Shown: piece after piece, positions 1-8,170 of the stretch
Layout of the letters: every line of letters begins with the position of its first letter
Numbering within the stretch: position 1 is the stretch's first letter
NCBI RefSeq assembly: GCF_900198195.1
Contig: NZ_LT899436.1
Coordinates: forward strand, 2,075,001-2,139,000
Source: Tenacibaculum jejuense
GTDB lineage: Bacteria > Bacteroidota > Bacteroidia > Flavobacteriales > Flavobacteriaceae
Direction: 5' to 3'
Length of the DNA: 64,000 nucleotides
The notes under the pieces: model-generated
What the model was told of the DNA's origin: nothing
What the model saw: only the letters and a program-made list of their open reading frames with translations
Databases searched by the model: none
Translations under genes and position numbers: made by a program

Positions 1-2435
1 CCTAAAATAGGTCCTTTTGCTAAAGTTAACGTATCGCTATTCATTGTTGGCCCGTAATAAATATTATTTACAGGAGGAGTTGCTTTTGCATGTTTAACTC
101 TAAAAGCACTCATATACATTCCAGAAGAACGCATTGGCCAAGTCATTTCACAACCAGGATGGAAAGCATCAGCTAAACAGAAATCCATTGCAGCTTTTGT
201 TAGCATATCTGGTTGTTCGTCTACTGGTAAATCGTCAATTTTCTTTGGTTCTGCATGAAACGGACAACCTTCTGTATCCATATAATCAGCATCAAAATCT
301 CCAGTAACCCATTGATCTAAAAATTCTAATTGTAATTCTGATAAAGTTGCGTGTTGACGAACTGATCCTGTAGAAGGAATACTAATAGCATCTCCATATA
401 ACCAAGGCCATAATTGTGGAGCCTCAGCACCTTTTACATCAATTCTTCTGAAGTTATTAGAGATTGTTCTTCTCATTTCAAGAAAAGCAGAAGAAGGGTT
501 TCCTAATTTTTTAATCCATTCTTTTGAAGTATAATTGAACTGACCTCCCCAACCAAAAGCTCCAGCGAATCCAGCATTTACCCATTGTAAATCTGTCATA
601 CGTTGAAAAATTGGTAAAATATCTTTTGTGAATGACGGACGTTGAGGTCTAGTTAACATTCCAGATTTTACAGCAACACTTCGCATTAAATCCCACATTG
701 TTCTTACAGATTTTTGCATTGGTGCATAATCTGGCGGAGCACATACAACCCAAGCTGGATCTACTTTTAATTTTGTACCGTTGTATTCAACTTCAGCAGT
801 TACTGGTCCGTCTGAAGTATCATCATACCAACCCTCATTATTGGCGAAAGTAATGGCAATATCACCATCTATATTTTCTGATTTTCCATGTCCGCCTAAC
901 ATAATTAATCTTCCCTTTTCATCGGTGCGCATTTCACCCAAATACACTTTTTTATCTAAAAACTCACCTTCAAAAGTTGGTCCGTCTTCAATGCCTACTC
1001 CAGAAATAGATTGAGCATTACCATCAATTAATAATGATTCACGATTTGGAACATTAATATTTCTTAAAAATGAAGGTGGAGCGTCTGCAGCTTCAGGAAT
1101 ATCAAGAGCCAATTGAAACTGATACCAAGAAGCTTTTTGATTTGCTAAATGACAATGCCAAGTGATGTTTGCATTTTCAGCAGTTAATTCTTTAACAGCT
1201 TTTCCTGCGGCATTAAATCCATATATTCTAAACTGTGCAGCTTGTCTTTTTAAAGCTCCGATCTCGTCTCTATAAGCATACGGATCTTCTTGAGCAATTG
1301 GTTCATCAACAAGCGGACCTAAGAAATATTCATTCTGACTGTTACCAACACGCATAATTCCTATTGGAGGATAAATTCCTGCAGTAACAATACAATCATC
1401 ATTTTCATCGATATTTCCTTCGAAATGCGGATTCCTCTTTTTAGGTTCTTCTAGTAATTCTCCGTTTGCTTGATGTCTGGTTTCTGCACTGGCAGCGTAC
1501 ACAACTTTTCTAACTTGAGCAATTGAACCTAATGGTTCGTGTTCTGGTAGTGTTCTCCAAATATTAAAAGCTAAATTACTTCCAAATTCTGCTTGACCTA
1601 TTGCAGCTACGTTTTGTTGAGGTAAATGTAATTTTGCGATACAGATATACGGACTCTCTTCTGTACTCCATACAACTTGAGCATCGTCAATGGGCATGGT
1701 TTGAGGATTTGTACGTAATTGAATTTCAAATCTGAAAGTAGCATCACCTTGTAATAGACGTTTTTCAAGATCAATCTTTAAATAATCATTTTCATTAAAT
1801 GGAGTTCCTTCATAAGTGTTTTCTGGAACTAAACGATATTTTACAATTTGATTTTCTCCTAATTTGAAAGGTAAAATAGCCCAATAACTAGCACTTAATA
1901 CACTAGCTTCCTCTTTAGTCATAGCTTTTAAGATAGCAGCTAATTCAGGATGTTTCGCTATGTAAGAATCGTAATCTTTATCGATAACACCAGCAGTAGT
2001 AAAACTACACATCTGTTGTGCATCTCTAGCAAAAAAACGATCGATATTTTGCATGATGAAATCGGCATTTGTGCCACCATCTAAAATATTTTCACCATTT
2101 ACACCAAAAAGCTTAAGTCCAATTCCTAGAGTTGAGTGTAAATCAGGTGAAGTAGGAGAGGTGTCACTAGAAAAGCGTACAGCACATTCATAAGAATCTT
2201 CGGAAAATAAACCTAGTTTAAAACGATCTTCAATATCTTTATTTATAACAAAATTACCGTAAGCGATTCCATGTTGTTTTCTAAAAACTGCTCTTTCAGC
2301 TGGTTTTTGTCCTCTTTCAATTCTTGTTTTTTGTCCCATTTCTACAAACATCTCTTCAAGACGTTTTGTTATTGTTTCTATATCACCATTACAATTCCAG
2401 CATGATGTTGATTTTTCGTTTTGAGATTTTTCCAT
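1..2435 (-). CDS. Catalase-like domain fused to LodA/GoxA-type CTQ amino-acid oxidase (partial, C-terminus off window)
   Basis: About 811 residues are visible from the ATG at 2435; the 3' end lies beyond base 1. Residues about 45-320 look like the catalase superfamily (y4iL-like branch): a KQHG motif carries the distal His (about His55), an AVRFSS strand follows, and RKVVY (Arg309, Tyr313) fits the Arg-x3-Tyr proximal heme ligand pattern. From about residue 350 the protein matches LodA/GoxA quinoprotein oxidases: the opening IGIMRVGNS, then FLGP, LKRQAAQFRIYGF, ITWHCHLANQKASWYQF, a PAWVVCAPPDYAP stretch and HPGCE. LodA and GoxA oxidise lysine or glycine and release H2O2 using a Cys-Trp cofactor. 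The Cys in HPGCE is my candidate cofactor Cys; the partner Trp should lie just outside the window. The substrate is unknown. The flavoprotein LodB that matures such enzymes would be expected further downstream, off the left edge. There is no signal peptide; Cys12 and Cys15 form a CxxC of unknown role. Confidence 0.8.
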   Translation of the reverse strand, partial: MEKSQNEKSTSCWNCNGDIETITKRLEEMFVEMGQKTRIERGQKPAERAVFRKQHGIAYGNFVINKDIEDRFKLGLFSEDSYECAVRFSSDTSPTSPDLHSTLGIGLKLFGVNGENILDGGTNADFIMQNIDRFFARDAQQMCSFTTAGVIDKDYDSYIAKHPELAAILKAMTKEEASVLSASYWAILPFKLGENQIVKYRLVPENTYEGTPFNENDYLKIDLEKRLLQGDATFRFEIQLRTNPQTMPIDDAQVVWSTEESPYICIAKLHLPQQNVAAIGQAEFGSNLAFNIWRTLPEHEPLGSIAQVRKVVYAASAETRHQANGELLEEPKKRNPHFEGNIDENDDCIVTAGIYPPIGIMRVGNSQNEYFLGPLVDEPIAQEDPYAYRDEIGALKRQAAQFRIYGFNAAGKAVKELTAENANITWHCHLANQKASWYQFQLALDIPEAADAPPSFLRNINVPNRESLLIDGNAQSISGVGIEDGPTFEGEFLDKKVYLGEMRTDEKGRLIMLGGHGKSENIDGDIAITFANNEGWYDDTSDGPVTAEVEYNGTKLKVDPAWVVCAPPDYAPMQKSVRTMWDLMRSVAVKSGMLTRPQRPSFTKDILPIFQRMTDLQWVNAGFAGAFGWGGQFNYTSKEWIKKLGNPSSAFLEMRRTISNNFRRIDVKGAEAPQLWPWLYGDAISIPSTGSVRQHATLSELQLEFLDQWVTGDFDADYMDTEGCPFHAEPKKIDDLPVDEQPDMLTKAAMDFCLADAFHPGCEMTWPMRSSGMYMSAFRVKHAKATPPVNNIYYGPTMNSDTLTLAKGPIL

Positions 2436-2582
2436 TGTTTGTTTCTTAAAGTTTAGAGATTAAGTTGATTAAAATTAAACTTTAAAAAGCTGTATGACCG
2501 GGTAATAATCCTTAAACGTATTCTATTAGGTAATGAGTGATGTTTTTGTGAAGTTGGGAGTAGAAGAGTAAAAGAATTAAAA

Positions 2583-2614
2583 AACCAAACCACAAAAATT
2601 TTTGTGGTTTGGTT
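2583..2614 (-). terminator. Perfect palindromic hairpin after the DUF4476 gene
   Basis: A perfect 32-nt palindrome (two 16-nt arms meeting at AAAAATTTTT) starts 10 bases past the stop codon at 2625. It fits a rho-independent terminator for the minus-strand gene and separates it from the oxidase gene. Confidence 0.75.
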
Positions 2615-2624
2615 CTTTAAGATA

Positions 2625-3641
2625 TTAGTGATCTAGTAAAAACTGGTCAAATTCTCTTTTATACCTAGAGAAACTTAATGTTTCTTTTAATTTGTAAAAC
2701 TGGTCTTTGTTTGGGCAGAATTGATAGCTAAGTTTTAAGAGATTTAATTTATCCTTGTCAAAGCTAAACTCTTTAATAATAGGCCTGATTCTATCAATAG
2801 AAAAACAGTTACGTTCTATATGTTGTTTTGCTAGTTTTAAACGCTCTTTTGTAAATCTTTCGTCTTTTATTGATTTTAAAACATAATCATATTCATTTTG
2901 AGATAAAGGTCTACAATCATCAAATCCAACATGATTATTTAATTGATTTATTTCTCTATCGATAAATCTGTTCAGCTGTTGTTTTAAATAATTATCATTA
3001 ATTAATTGTTCAGTGTAATAAAAGTTTTCAAGATCATATGAAAATTGAAAAGCAAATTTTAATAAATCATAACGATTCCTATTGCTTTGTAACTTTTCAG
3101 TAAGCTTCATAATTTGTCTTGTACTTAAACAATTATTAGAAATAATATCTTTTAAATAACGATTTCCATTATTTCTTCTATTTCTAATTTGACTATAAAT
3201 ACTTCTGAATTGGTATTCAGGCATCGGTTTATTACAGCTATTAGTTGTTGGACCTCTATAATATTCAGCATTTGGATAATCTATTTCAGAAACTTCACTT
3301 TGATTTGCTTGTGTATTGTGATACAATTGTATAGCGAAAGAAAAGTTTTGGAAAAGATCGTAAACTTGAAAGAAATTTCGTTTATCAATTATTCTAGGAT
3401 ATGCGTTAACACATATTCTATATTTTCTTCTATCACTAGAGAAAAAACGACAAGCGTCGATAAGTTCTGAGACATAAATATCATGGCTAGAAGAATAGTT
3501 TAATGCCTTGTCTAAAATTACTTCTGGCGTATATTTTTTTTGTTTTAATTCTTTTTTGAAAGTAGCATAATCTGTTTTCTTTTGTGCAAATGAAGAAAAA
3601 GAAATGCTTAAGGCTAAAAATAGTAGTGTTCTTAATTTCAT
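2625..3641 (-). CDS. Secreted protein with DUF4476-like repeats
   Basis: 338 residues with a signal peptide (residues 1-19, ending SSFA before Q20), so exported to the periplasm or beyond. Two clear copies of a DUF4476-type helical unit are visible at about 140-228 and 245-336. Each has a Cys-Phe/Leu-Ser opening, a (R)LxLLK-(F/Y)-(A/S)-(F/Y)-QF core, a Tyr/Phe-Tyr pair and a closing F(I/L). A weaker copy may occupy about 22-110. DUF4476 has no known function and is common in Bacteroidota. The gene is monocistronic: a strong hairpin lies downstream and fumC upstream has its own terminator. The domain assignment rests on pattern recall, not on a profile search. Confidence 0.65.
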   Translation of the reverse strand: MKLRTLLFLALSISFSSFAQKKTDYATFKKELKQKKYTPEVILDKALNYSSSHDIYVSELIDACRFFSSDRRKYRICVNAYPRIIDKRNFFQVYDLFQNFSFAIQLYHNTQANQSEVSEIDYPNAEYYRGPTTNSCNKPMPEYQFRSIYSQIRNRRNNGNRYLKDIISNNCLSTRQIMKLTEKLQSNRNRYDLLKFAFQFSYDLENFYYTEQLINDNYLKQQLNRFIDREINQLNNHVGFDDCRPLSQNEYDYVLKSIKDERFTKERLKLAKQHIERNCFSIDRIRPIIKEFSFDKDKLNLLKLSYQFCPNKDQFYKLKETLSFSRYKREFDQFLLDH

Positions 3642-3767
3642 AAGTTCTGTTTTAAAGTAATTACAAAGCTTTTTTCAAACAACGTGCCAACTATTTTAAA
3701 ATTTAGGAGAAGAAAATAGTTTTCTGTATCTAAGTATTAGTTAATCAGTGGTTATAAGGTAAAATAA

Positions 3768-3792
3768 AAACCACAACATTTAGTTGTGGTTT
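3768..3792 (-). terminator. fumC terminator hairpin
   Basis: A 10-bp perfect stem (3768-3777 with 3783-3792) and a 5-nt loop sit 30 bases past the fumC stop. On the minus strand the stem is followed by a T-rich run. Confidence 0.75.
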
Positions 3793-3821
3793 CTTATGAT
3801 TTATAAAATTCGAAGTTTTAT

Positions 3822-5219
3822 TTATTTTAAACTTCCAGTCATATCTTCTGGTTTTACCCACTCATCATATTCTTCAGCAGTAACATAACCTAAGTTAATC
3901 GCTTCTTCTTTTAAAGTAGTTCCGTTAGCATGAGCAGTATTTGCTATTTCAGCAGCTTTATAATATCCAATTTTAGTATTTAAAGCGGTAACTAACATTA
4001 AAGAGTTGTTTACTAATTCGGTAATTCTACCGTGGTTAGGCTCAATTCCAGCAGCACAATTAACATCAAAAGATACACAAGCATCTCCAATTAATTGAGC
4101 AGATTGTAATACGTTAGCCGCCATCATTGGTTTAAATACGTTTAGTTCGTAATGACCTTGAGTTCCCCCAACAGTAACAGCAACATCATTACCCATAACT
4201 TGCGCACAAACCATAGTCATTGCTTCTGCTTGTGTAGGATTTACTTTTCCTGGCATAATTGAAGATCCTGGTTCGTTTGCAGGGATGATTAATTCACCAA
4301 TACCTGAACGTGGGCCTGAAGCCATTAAACGAATATCATTAGCGATTTTATTTAATGAGACAGCTAATTGCTTTAACGCTCCATGAGTTTCCACTAAAGC
4401 ATCGTGAGCAGCTAAGGCTTCAAATTTATTTTCAGCAGTTACAAAAGGTAAACCTGTAAAATCTGCAATATATTTTGCTACTAAAACATCGTAACCTGCA
4501 GGAGTATTTAAACCTGTACCTACAGCGGTTCCTCCTAAAGCTAATTGACTTAAATGTGCTAAAGAATTCTTTAATGCTTTTATACCAAAATTTAATTGAG
4601 CAACATATCCAGAAAATTCTTGACCTAAAGTAAGTGGAGTGGCATCCATTAAATGTGTACGTCCAATTTTTACAACATTAGCAAAAGCTTCTGATTTTGC
4701 TTGTAAAGTATCACGTAATTGTTCAACTCCAGGGATAGTAACTTCTACGATTTTCTTGTAAGCTGCAATATGCATTCCTGTAGGGAATGTATCGTTTGAA
4801 GATTGAGATTTGTTTACATCATCATTTGGTTGAATCGTTTTTTCACCTTCACCAATTTTTTTTCCAGCAATCTCATGAGCTCTGTTCGCAACTACTTCAT
4901 TTACATTCATGTTACTTTGTGTACCAGAACCTGTTTGCCATATTACTAATGGAAATTGATCATCGTGCTTACCAGCTAAAATTTCATCACAAACTTGTGC
5001 AATTAAATCACGCTTTTCTTCAGCCAAAACACCTAATTCACAGTTTGTATAAGCAGCTGCTTTTTTTAAGTAAGCAAAACCGTAAACTACTTCTAGTGGC
5101 ATTGTTGCAGCCGGACCAATTTTAAAATTGTTTCTAGAACGTTCAGTTTGAGCTCCCCAGTATTTATCTGCAGGCACTTTAACTTCACCCATGGTGTCCT
5201 TTTCAATTCTATATTCCAT
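3822..5219 (-). CDS. fumC: Class II fumarate hydratase
   Basis: 465 residues, the usual length for iron-independent class II fumarase, which interconverts fumarate and malate in the TCA cycle as a cytosolic homotetramer. The superfamily signature [11 protein letters not shown] is intact, as are [10 protein letters not shown] (active-site His) and [11 protein letters not shown] near the N-terminus. It starts with METRI-like [13 protein letters not shown], the family's usual N-terminus. It is a single gene with its own terminator, transcribed away from the small membrane-protein gene at 5372. Confidence 0.97.
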   Translation of the reverse strand: MEYRIEKDTMGEVKVPADKYWGAQTERSRNNFKIGPAATMPLEVVYGFAYLKKAAAYTNCELGVLAEEKRDLIAQVCDEILAGKHDDQFPLVIWQTGSGTQSNMNVNEVVANRAHEIAGKKIGEGEKTIQPNDDVNKSQSSNDTFPTGMHIAAYKKIVEVTIPGVEQLRDTLQAKSEAFANVVKIGRTHLMDATPLTLGQEFSGYVAQLNFGIKALKNSLAHLSQLALGGTAVGTGLNTPAGYDVLVAKYIADFTGLPFVTAENKFEALAAHDALVETHGALKQLAVSLNKIANDIRLMASGPRSGIGELIIPANEPGSSIMPGKVNPTQAEAMTMVCAQVMGNDVAVTVGGTQGHYELNVFKPMMAANVLQSAQLIGDACVSFDVNCAAGIEPNHGRITELVNNSLMLVTALNTKIGYYKAAEIANTAHANGTTLKEEAINLGYVTAEEYDEWVKPEDMTGSLK

Positions 5220-5247
5220 TGTTATTTATTTAGTATTTAAAAGAATT

Positions 5248-5282
5248 CAAAGTTAATAAAACTCAAATAAAAGTTAGTTCAA
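5248..5282 (-). promoter_or_regulatory. Candidate fumC promoter
   Basis: On the minus strand TAACTTTG (5255-5248) fits the flavobacterial -7 element TAnnTTTG, and a TTG lies at 5282-5280. The 24-nt spacing is slightly longer than the usual 17-23. Confidence 0.4.
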
Positions 5283-5371
5283 AAACCGTAATGAAATATT
5301 TTTGAAAATAGTGGTAGAATAATGAAAATAAGTGTTATTTTTGCATTCAGATAATTTACAAAAACAAACAG

Positions 5372-5545
5372 ATGTTAGATTTTTCACAATTCTCAGGATT
5401 AGTATTATTCATGTTTATTTTCACAACTGGTTTTTGGTTGTTAATTTTCTTACTAACATTTGTAGTTCCTTACTGGATCGGTGGGACTATCTGGGAAAAT
5501 TTAAAATTAAAGAGAGAAGCTAAAAAAGCTGCTGAAGGAAAGTAG
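5372..5545 (+). CDS. Small membrane protein, 57 residues
   Basis: The ATG at 5372 opens a 57-residue frame beginning MLDFSQFSGL. One long hydrophobic segment (about residues 9-37) is followed by a WIGGTIWENL turn and a lysine-rich, Ala-rich tail ending AAEGK. The shape suggests a one- or two-pass inner-membrane protein with a cytoplasmic basic tail. A clean hairpin terminator follows 22 bases after the stop, and a TATTTTTG element (5336-5343) lies 28 bases upstream, which supports a real gene. I do not recognise a named family; a small membrane subunit or an orphan are both possible. The overlapping longer frame from 5332 has no comparable features. Confidence 0.7.
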   Translation: MLDFSQFSGLVLFMFIFTTGFWLLIFLLTFVVPYWIGGTIWENLKLKREAKKAAEGK

Positions 5546-5567
5546 TCTTTTTATCAAAACATACAAT

Positions 5568-5597
5568 AAAAGAGTTTACAATTTTGTAAACTCTTTT
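5568..5597 (+). terminator. Rho-independent terminator
   Basis: A 13-bp perfect stem (5568-5580 with 5585-5597), an ATTT loop and a T run follow the 57-residue gene. Confidence 0.85.
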
Positions 5598-5677
5598 TTT
5601 TATCCATATTTAGAGAATAATTTACTTTTTAATAGTTTCTGATACCAAAATATTAAATTTACCCGCTAACTAATTAT

Positions 5678-6211
5678 ATGAAAAAATATTATACTTTATT
5701 TTTATTACTTATTATCACAGTAAGTTTTTCTTCTTGTTCTTCAGAAGACGACAGTAACAATAATGATAGTGAATTTGCGATGACAGCTGTTATTAATGGA
5801 GAAGTTTTTGAGGCTAACAATCCTTTTGGTACAAATGAATTTTCATCAACGAATATTTGGAACTATTACCCGATAGAAGATTTTGTAATGTTACAGGCAA
5901 GAGATGGAGGAATAGTAGGAACTCGTGAAATTAATATTTGGTTAAAAAGAACTGATATTACTCCTGGTGTTTATAATTTTGGTCCAGATACTTTTACAAC
6001 ACCACCTTCTCATTTTATTAGAATGTTTGAATTAACGAATGATATTTCAGAGTTAACTAGAGGAGGAAAAATAGAAATTAAATCAGTAAATACGACAGAT
6101 AAAATAGTTGAAGGAACTTTTGAGTTCACAACTTCTGAAAATCCAGATGATCCTTCATCTCCAATTGACTTTACTGTAACGGAAGGTAAATTTAGATACA
6201 AATACGAATAA
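5678..6211 (+). CDS. Lipoprotein of unknown function
   Basis: 177 residues with a lipoprotein signal peptide: a hydrophobic core, then SFSSC with the lipidated Cys at 20, followed by Ser/Asp/Asn-rich linker. After it, AVINGEVFEANNP resembles the opening of the beta-rich DUF6252-type lipoproteins of flavobacteria (domain start with a buried NG-x-x-F strand), but I hold this loosely. No catalytic motif is visible. It is flanked by hairpins on both sides, so it is probably transcribed alone. Confidence 0.7.
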   Translation: MKKYYTLFLLLIITVSFSSCSSEDDSNNNDSEFAMTAVINGEVFEANNPFGTNEFSSTNIWNYYPIEDFVMLQARDGGIVGTREINIWLKRTDITPGVYNFGPDTFTTPPSHFIRMFELTNDISELTRGGKIEIKSVNTTDKIVEGTFEFTTSENPDDPSSPIDFTVTEGKFRYKYE

Positions 6212-6238
6212 CTTTACATACGAATTGAAAGAACAACT

Positions 6239-6271
6239 AAAAAACAGCTTTATATTTTAAAGCTGTTTTTT
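6239..6271 (+). terminator. Rho-independent terminator
   Basis: A 14-bp stem (6239-6252 with 6258-6271) whose 3' arm ends in a T run, 28 bases after the lipoprotein stop. Confidence 0.8.
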
Positions 6272-6350
6272 TATGGTTATAAAAATGATTTTAATCTCAT
6301 AACTAAATATTTAATATACTTATATTGTAAATCAAATAAATAACTATAAA

Positions 6351-7481
6351 ATGAAAAAAATAAGTACAATTATTCTCGTCTTTACTTTTCTAATAAGCTG
6401 CCAGCAAAAAGAAAAGAAAAAAGAAGTAAAAATAAACAAGAATTTTAGTGAATTAAAAAATGCTATAGATATTTATGCGAAAGAAACACTAGCAGAAGGT
6501 AATATAAATGCTTTAGCTCTTTCAGTATATAAGAATGGTGAAATATACCATAATTATTATGGTAATATAAATAAAAATGGAGGTAAACCTAATGATAATA
6601 CTTATTTTGAAATAGCTTCTATTACAAAAGTTTTTACTGGTTCTTTAATAGCTAAAGCGGTATTAGAAGGTAAAATTAAGTCAGAAGACGACATTCGCTT
6701 ATATCTTAAAGGAAACTATTCTAATTTAGAATTTAAAGGTACACCTATAACGATTAGAAATTTATTAACCCATACTTTAGGTTTTAAAGAGAGAAGACCA
6801 CCGAAGTTTAATAAAATATGGACTGATATTTCAAATGGATATTATGAATCAAAACCAATAGAATATTCTACAGATGAGTTTCTAGAAGAATTGAAAAGTG
6901 TTGAACTAGACAAAAAACCTGGAACGTTTTACACTTATAATTCTGTGGGTTCAGAAATTTTAGCATATATATTAGAACAGATTTATCAAGATACTTATAA
7001 TAACATATTAAATGCTTTTTTAGAAGATTTAGATATGAAAAATTCATATTTAGAAGGAACTAGAGATAAAAAAGTAGATTTAATTGATGGATATGATGAA
7101 CATGGAAATTTAGCGCCCAAAGCTAGAAATATTTTGTTAGGTGGAGGCGGAGGAATGGTTACAACTCTTCCAGATTTAACCAAGTTCATGAAATTTCAGT
7201 TAGAAAGTAAAAATCCTCTAGTTAAAGAATCTGTTAAAGAATTATATACCGATAGAGAAGGAGATAAAATAGCTTATTTATGGGATGTAGATTATGGAGA
7301 AAGAGAAGGTTTCTATTATAAGAAAACAGGAACTTCTAATGGAGTTCAGAGTGTAATTTTAATTTGTCCAGACACAAAATACGGATTAATTTTAATTATG
7401 AATAATACTTCAGAAAAAGCTTTTATTGATTGGGCTACTTTATATGAAAGAATTGAATCTGATTTAATCAAAGCATATTAG
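6351..7481 (+). CDS. Serine hydrolase of the class C beta-lactamase / penicillin-binding-protein-like family
   Basis: 376 residues. The N-terminus is a lipoprotein signal (FLISC, Cys17), so the enzyme is probably anchored in an envelope membrane. The catalytic triad of motifs of the beta-lactamase/DD-peptidase fold is present: S90-I-T-K93 (SxxK), Y196-N-S198 (YxN/S) and K325-T-G327 (KTG). Such proteins can be esterases, D-aminopeptidases or peptidoglycan hydrolases, and sequence does not settle which. An LRNLLTHTLGF-like segment (RNLLTHTLGF, 136-145) is typical of the family. No neighbour hints at a pathway. Confidence 0.88.
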   Translation: MKKISTIILVFTFLISCQQKEKKKEVKINKNFSELKNAIDIYAKETLAEGNINALALSVYKNGEIYHNYYGNINKNGGKPNDNTYFEIASITKVFTGSLIAKAVLEGKIKSEDDIRLYLKGNYSNLEFKGTPITIRNLLTHTLGFKERRPPKFNKIWTDISNGYYESKPIEYSTDEFLEELKSVELDKKPGTFYTYNSVGSEILAYILEQIYQDTYNNILNAFLEDLDMKNSYLEGTRDKKVDLIDGYDEHGNLAPKARNILLGGGGGMVTTLPDLTKFMKFQLESKNPLVKESVKELYTDREGDKIAYLWDVDYGEREGFYYKKTGTSNGVQSVILICPDTKYGLILIMNNTSEKAFIDWATLYERIESDLIKAY

Positions 7482-7680
7482 ATAAGTCTAGATTTTAAAA
7501 GAATAAAAAAACTATATCTTAAAAGTGATGTAAAATACTAAGTTATTGTCTTTTTGAGTTTGAAAAAATATGATGAAAAATATAGAAAATTTAAAATTTA
7601 ACTTTTGATACTATATTTTGGAATGTAATTTGATGCTTATTTTTTGTCAACTTAAATAAAAATAATAAACACTAATTGCA

Positions 7681-8097
7681 ATGAAAAATCTTGTTCAGTA
7701 CATTTCTATTTGTACTATATTTCTTTTTATTTCTTGTACAGATAACAATGAAGAAATTATCGACAATACTTCTCCTAAATTATTTATTCAAAGTCCTACT
7801 TTTTTGTTTAATTATTCAACTGATATTGGAAATAGTGCAGTACCCTACAGGGTAAATTTACAAGCTGAAGCAGCAGATATTGTGGAGATTGAATCTTTAA
7901 GTTTAAAAATTAAGGATGAAGATGATAATGTTATAGTAGAAAAGCTTGTGAAAAGTAATAGTAATAATAAAAATATTTTAAGATTAACAGAAGGATTTCA
8001 AACTACTAAAGTTGGAGTCTATACTGCCGAATTTACTGCTAAAGACACAAGCGGTAATTATACCTTTAGATCGTTGACTTTCGAATACAACGACTAG
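7681..8097 (+). CDS. Small lipoprotein, probably with an Ig-like fold
   Basis: 138 residues with a lipoprotein signal (LFISC, Cys19). The mature part starts with SPKLFIQSP and alternates short hydrophobic strands with polar turns. It ends with VGVYTAEFTAKDTSGNYT, a pattern common to cadherin- or Ig-like beta sandwiches. I do not recognise a specific family. The 199 bases between the previous gene and this start contain no clear element apart from AT-rich sequence. It converges on the barrel-protein gene across a shared hairpin. Confidence 0.65.
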   Translation: MKNLVQYISICTIFLFISCTDNNEEIIDNTSPKLFIQSPTFLFNYSTDIGNSAVPYRVNLQAEAADIVEIESLSLKIKDEDDNVIVEKLVKSNSNNKNILRLTEGFQTTKVGVYTAEFTAKDTSGNYTFRSLTFEYND

Positions 8098-8111
8098 TAA
8101 TTAAAACAACG

Positions 8112-8147
8112 AAAAACAGCATACTGTAACCTGAGTATGCTGTTTTT
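8112..8147. terminator. Bidirectional terminator between convergent genes
   Basis: A 14-bp perfect stem (8112-8125 with 8134-8147) has A-rich and T-rich flanks, so it can act on both strands for the lipoprotein (+) and the barrel protein (-). Confidence 0.85.
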
Positions 8148-8170
8148 TATTTTAATATATTTTATAATTT

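Noticed and set aside
3189..3470. 93-codon plus-strand frame inside the DUF4476 gene
   Set aside because: Antisense to a gene with a signal peptide and conserved repeats; composition is typical of a shadow frame.
7482..7680. Possible element between the serine hydrolase and the lipoprotein gene
   Set aside because: No clear hairpin, -7/-33 pair or frame; left as AT-rich spacer.
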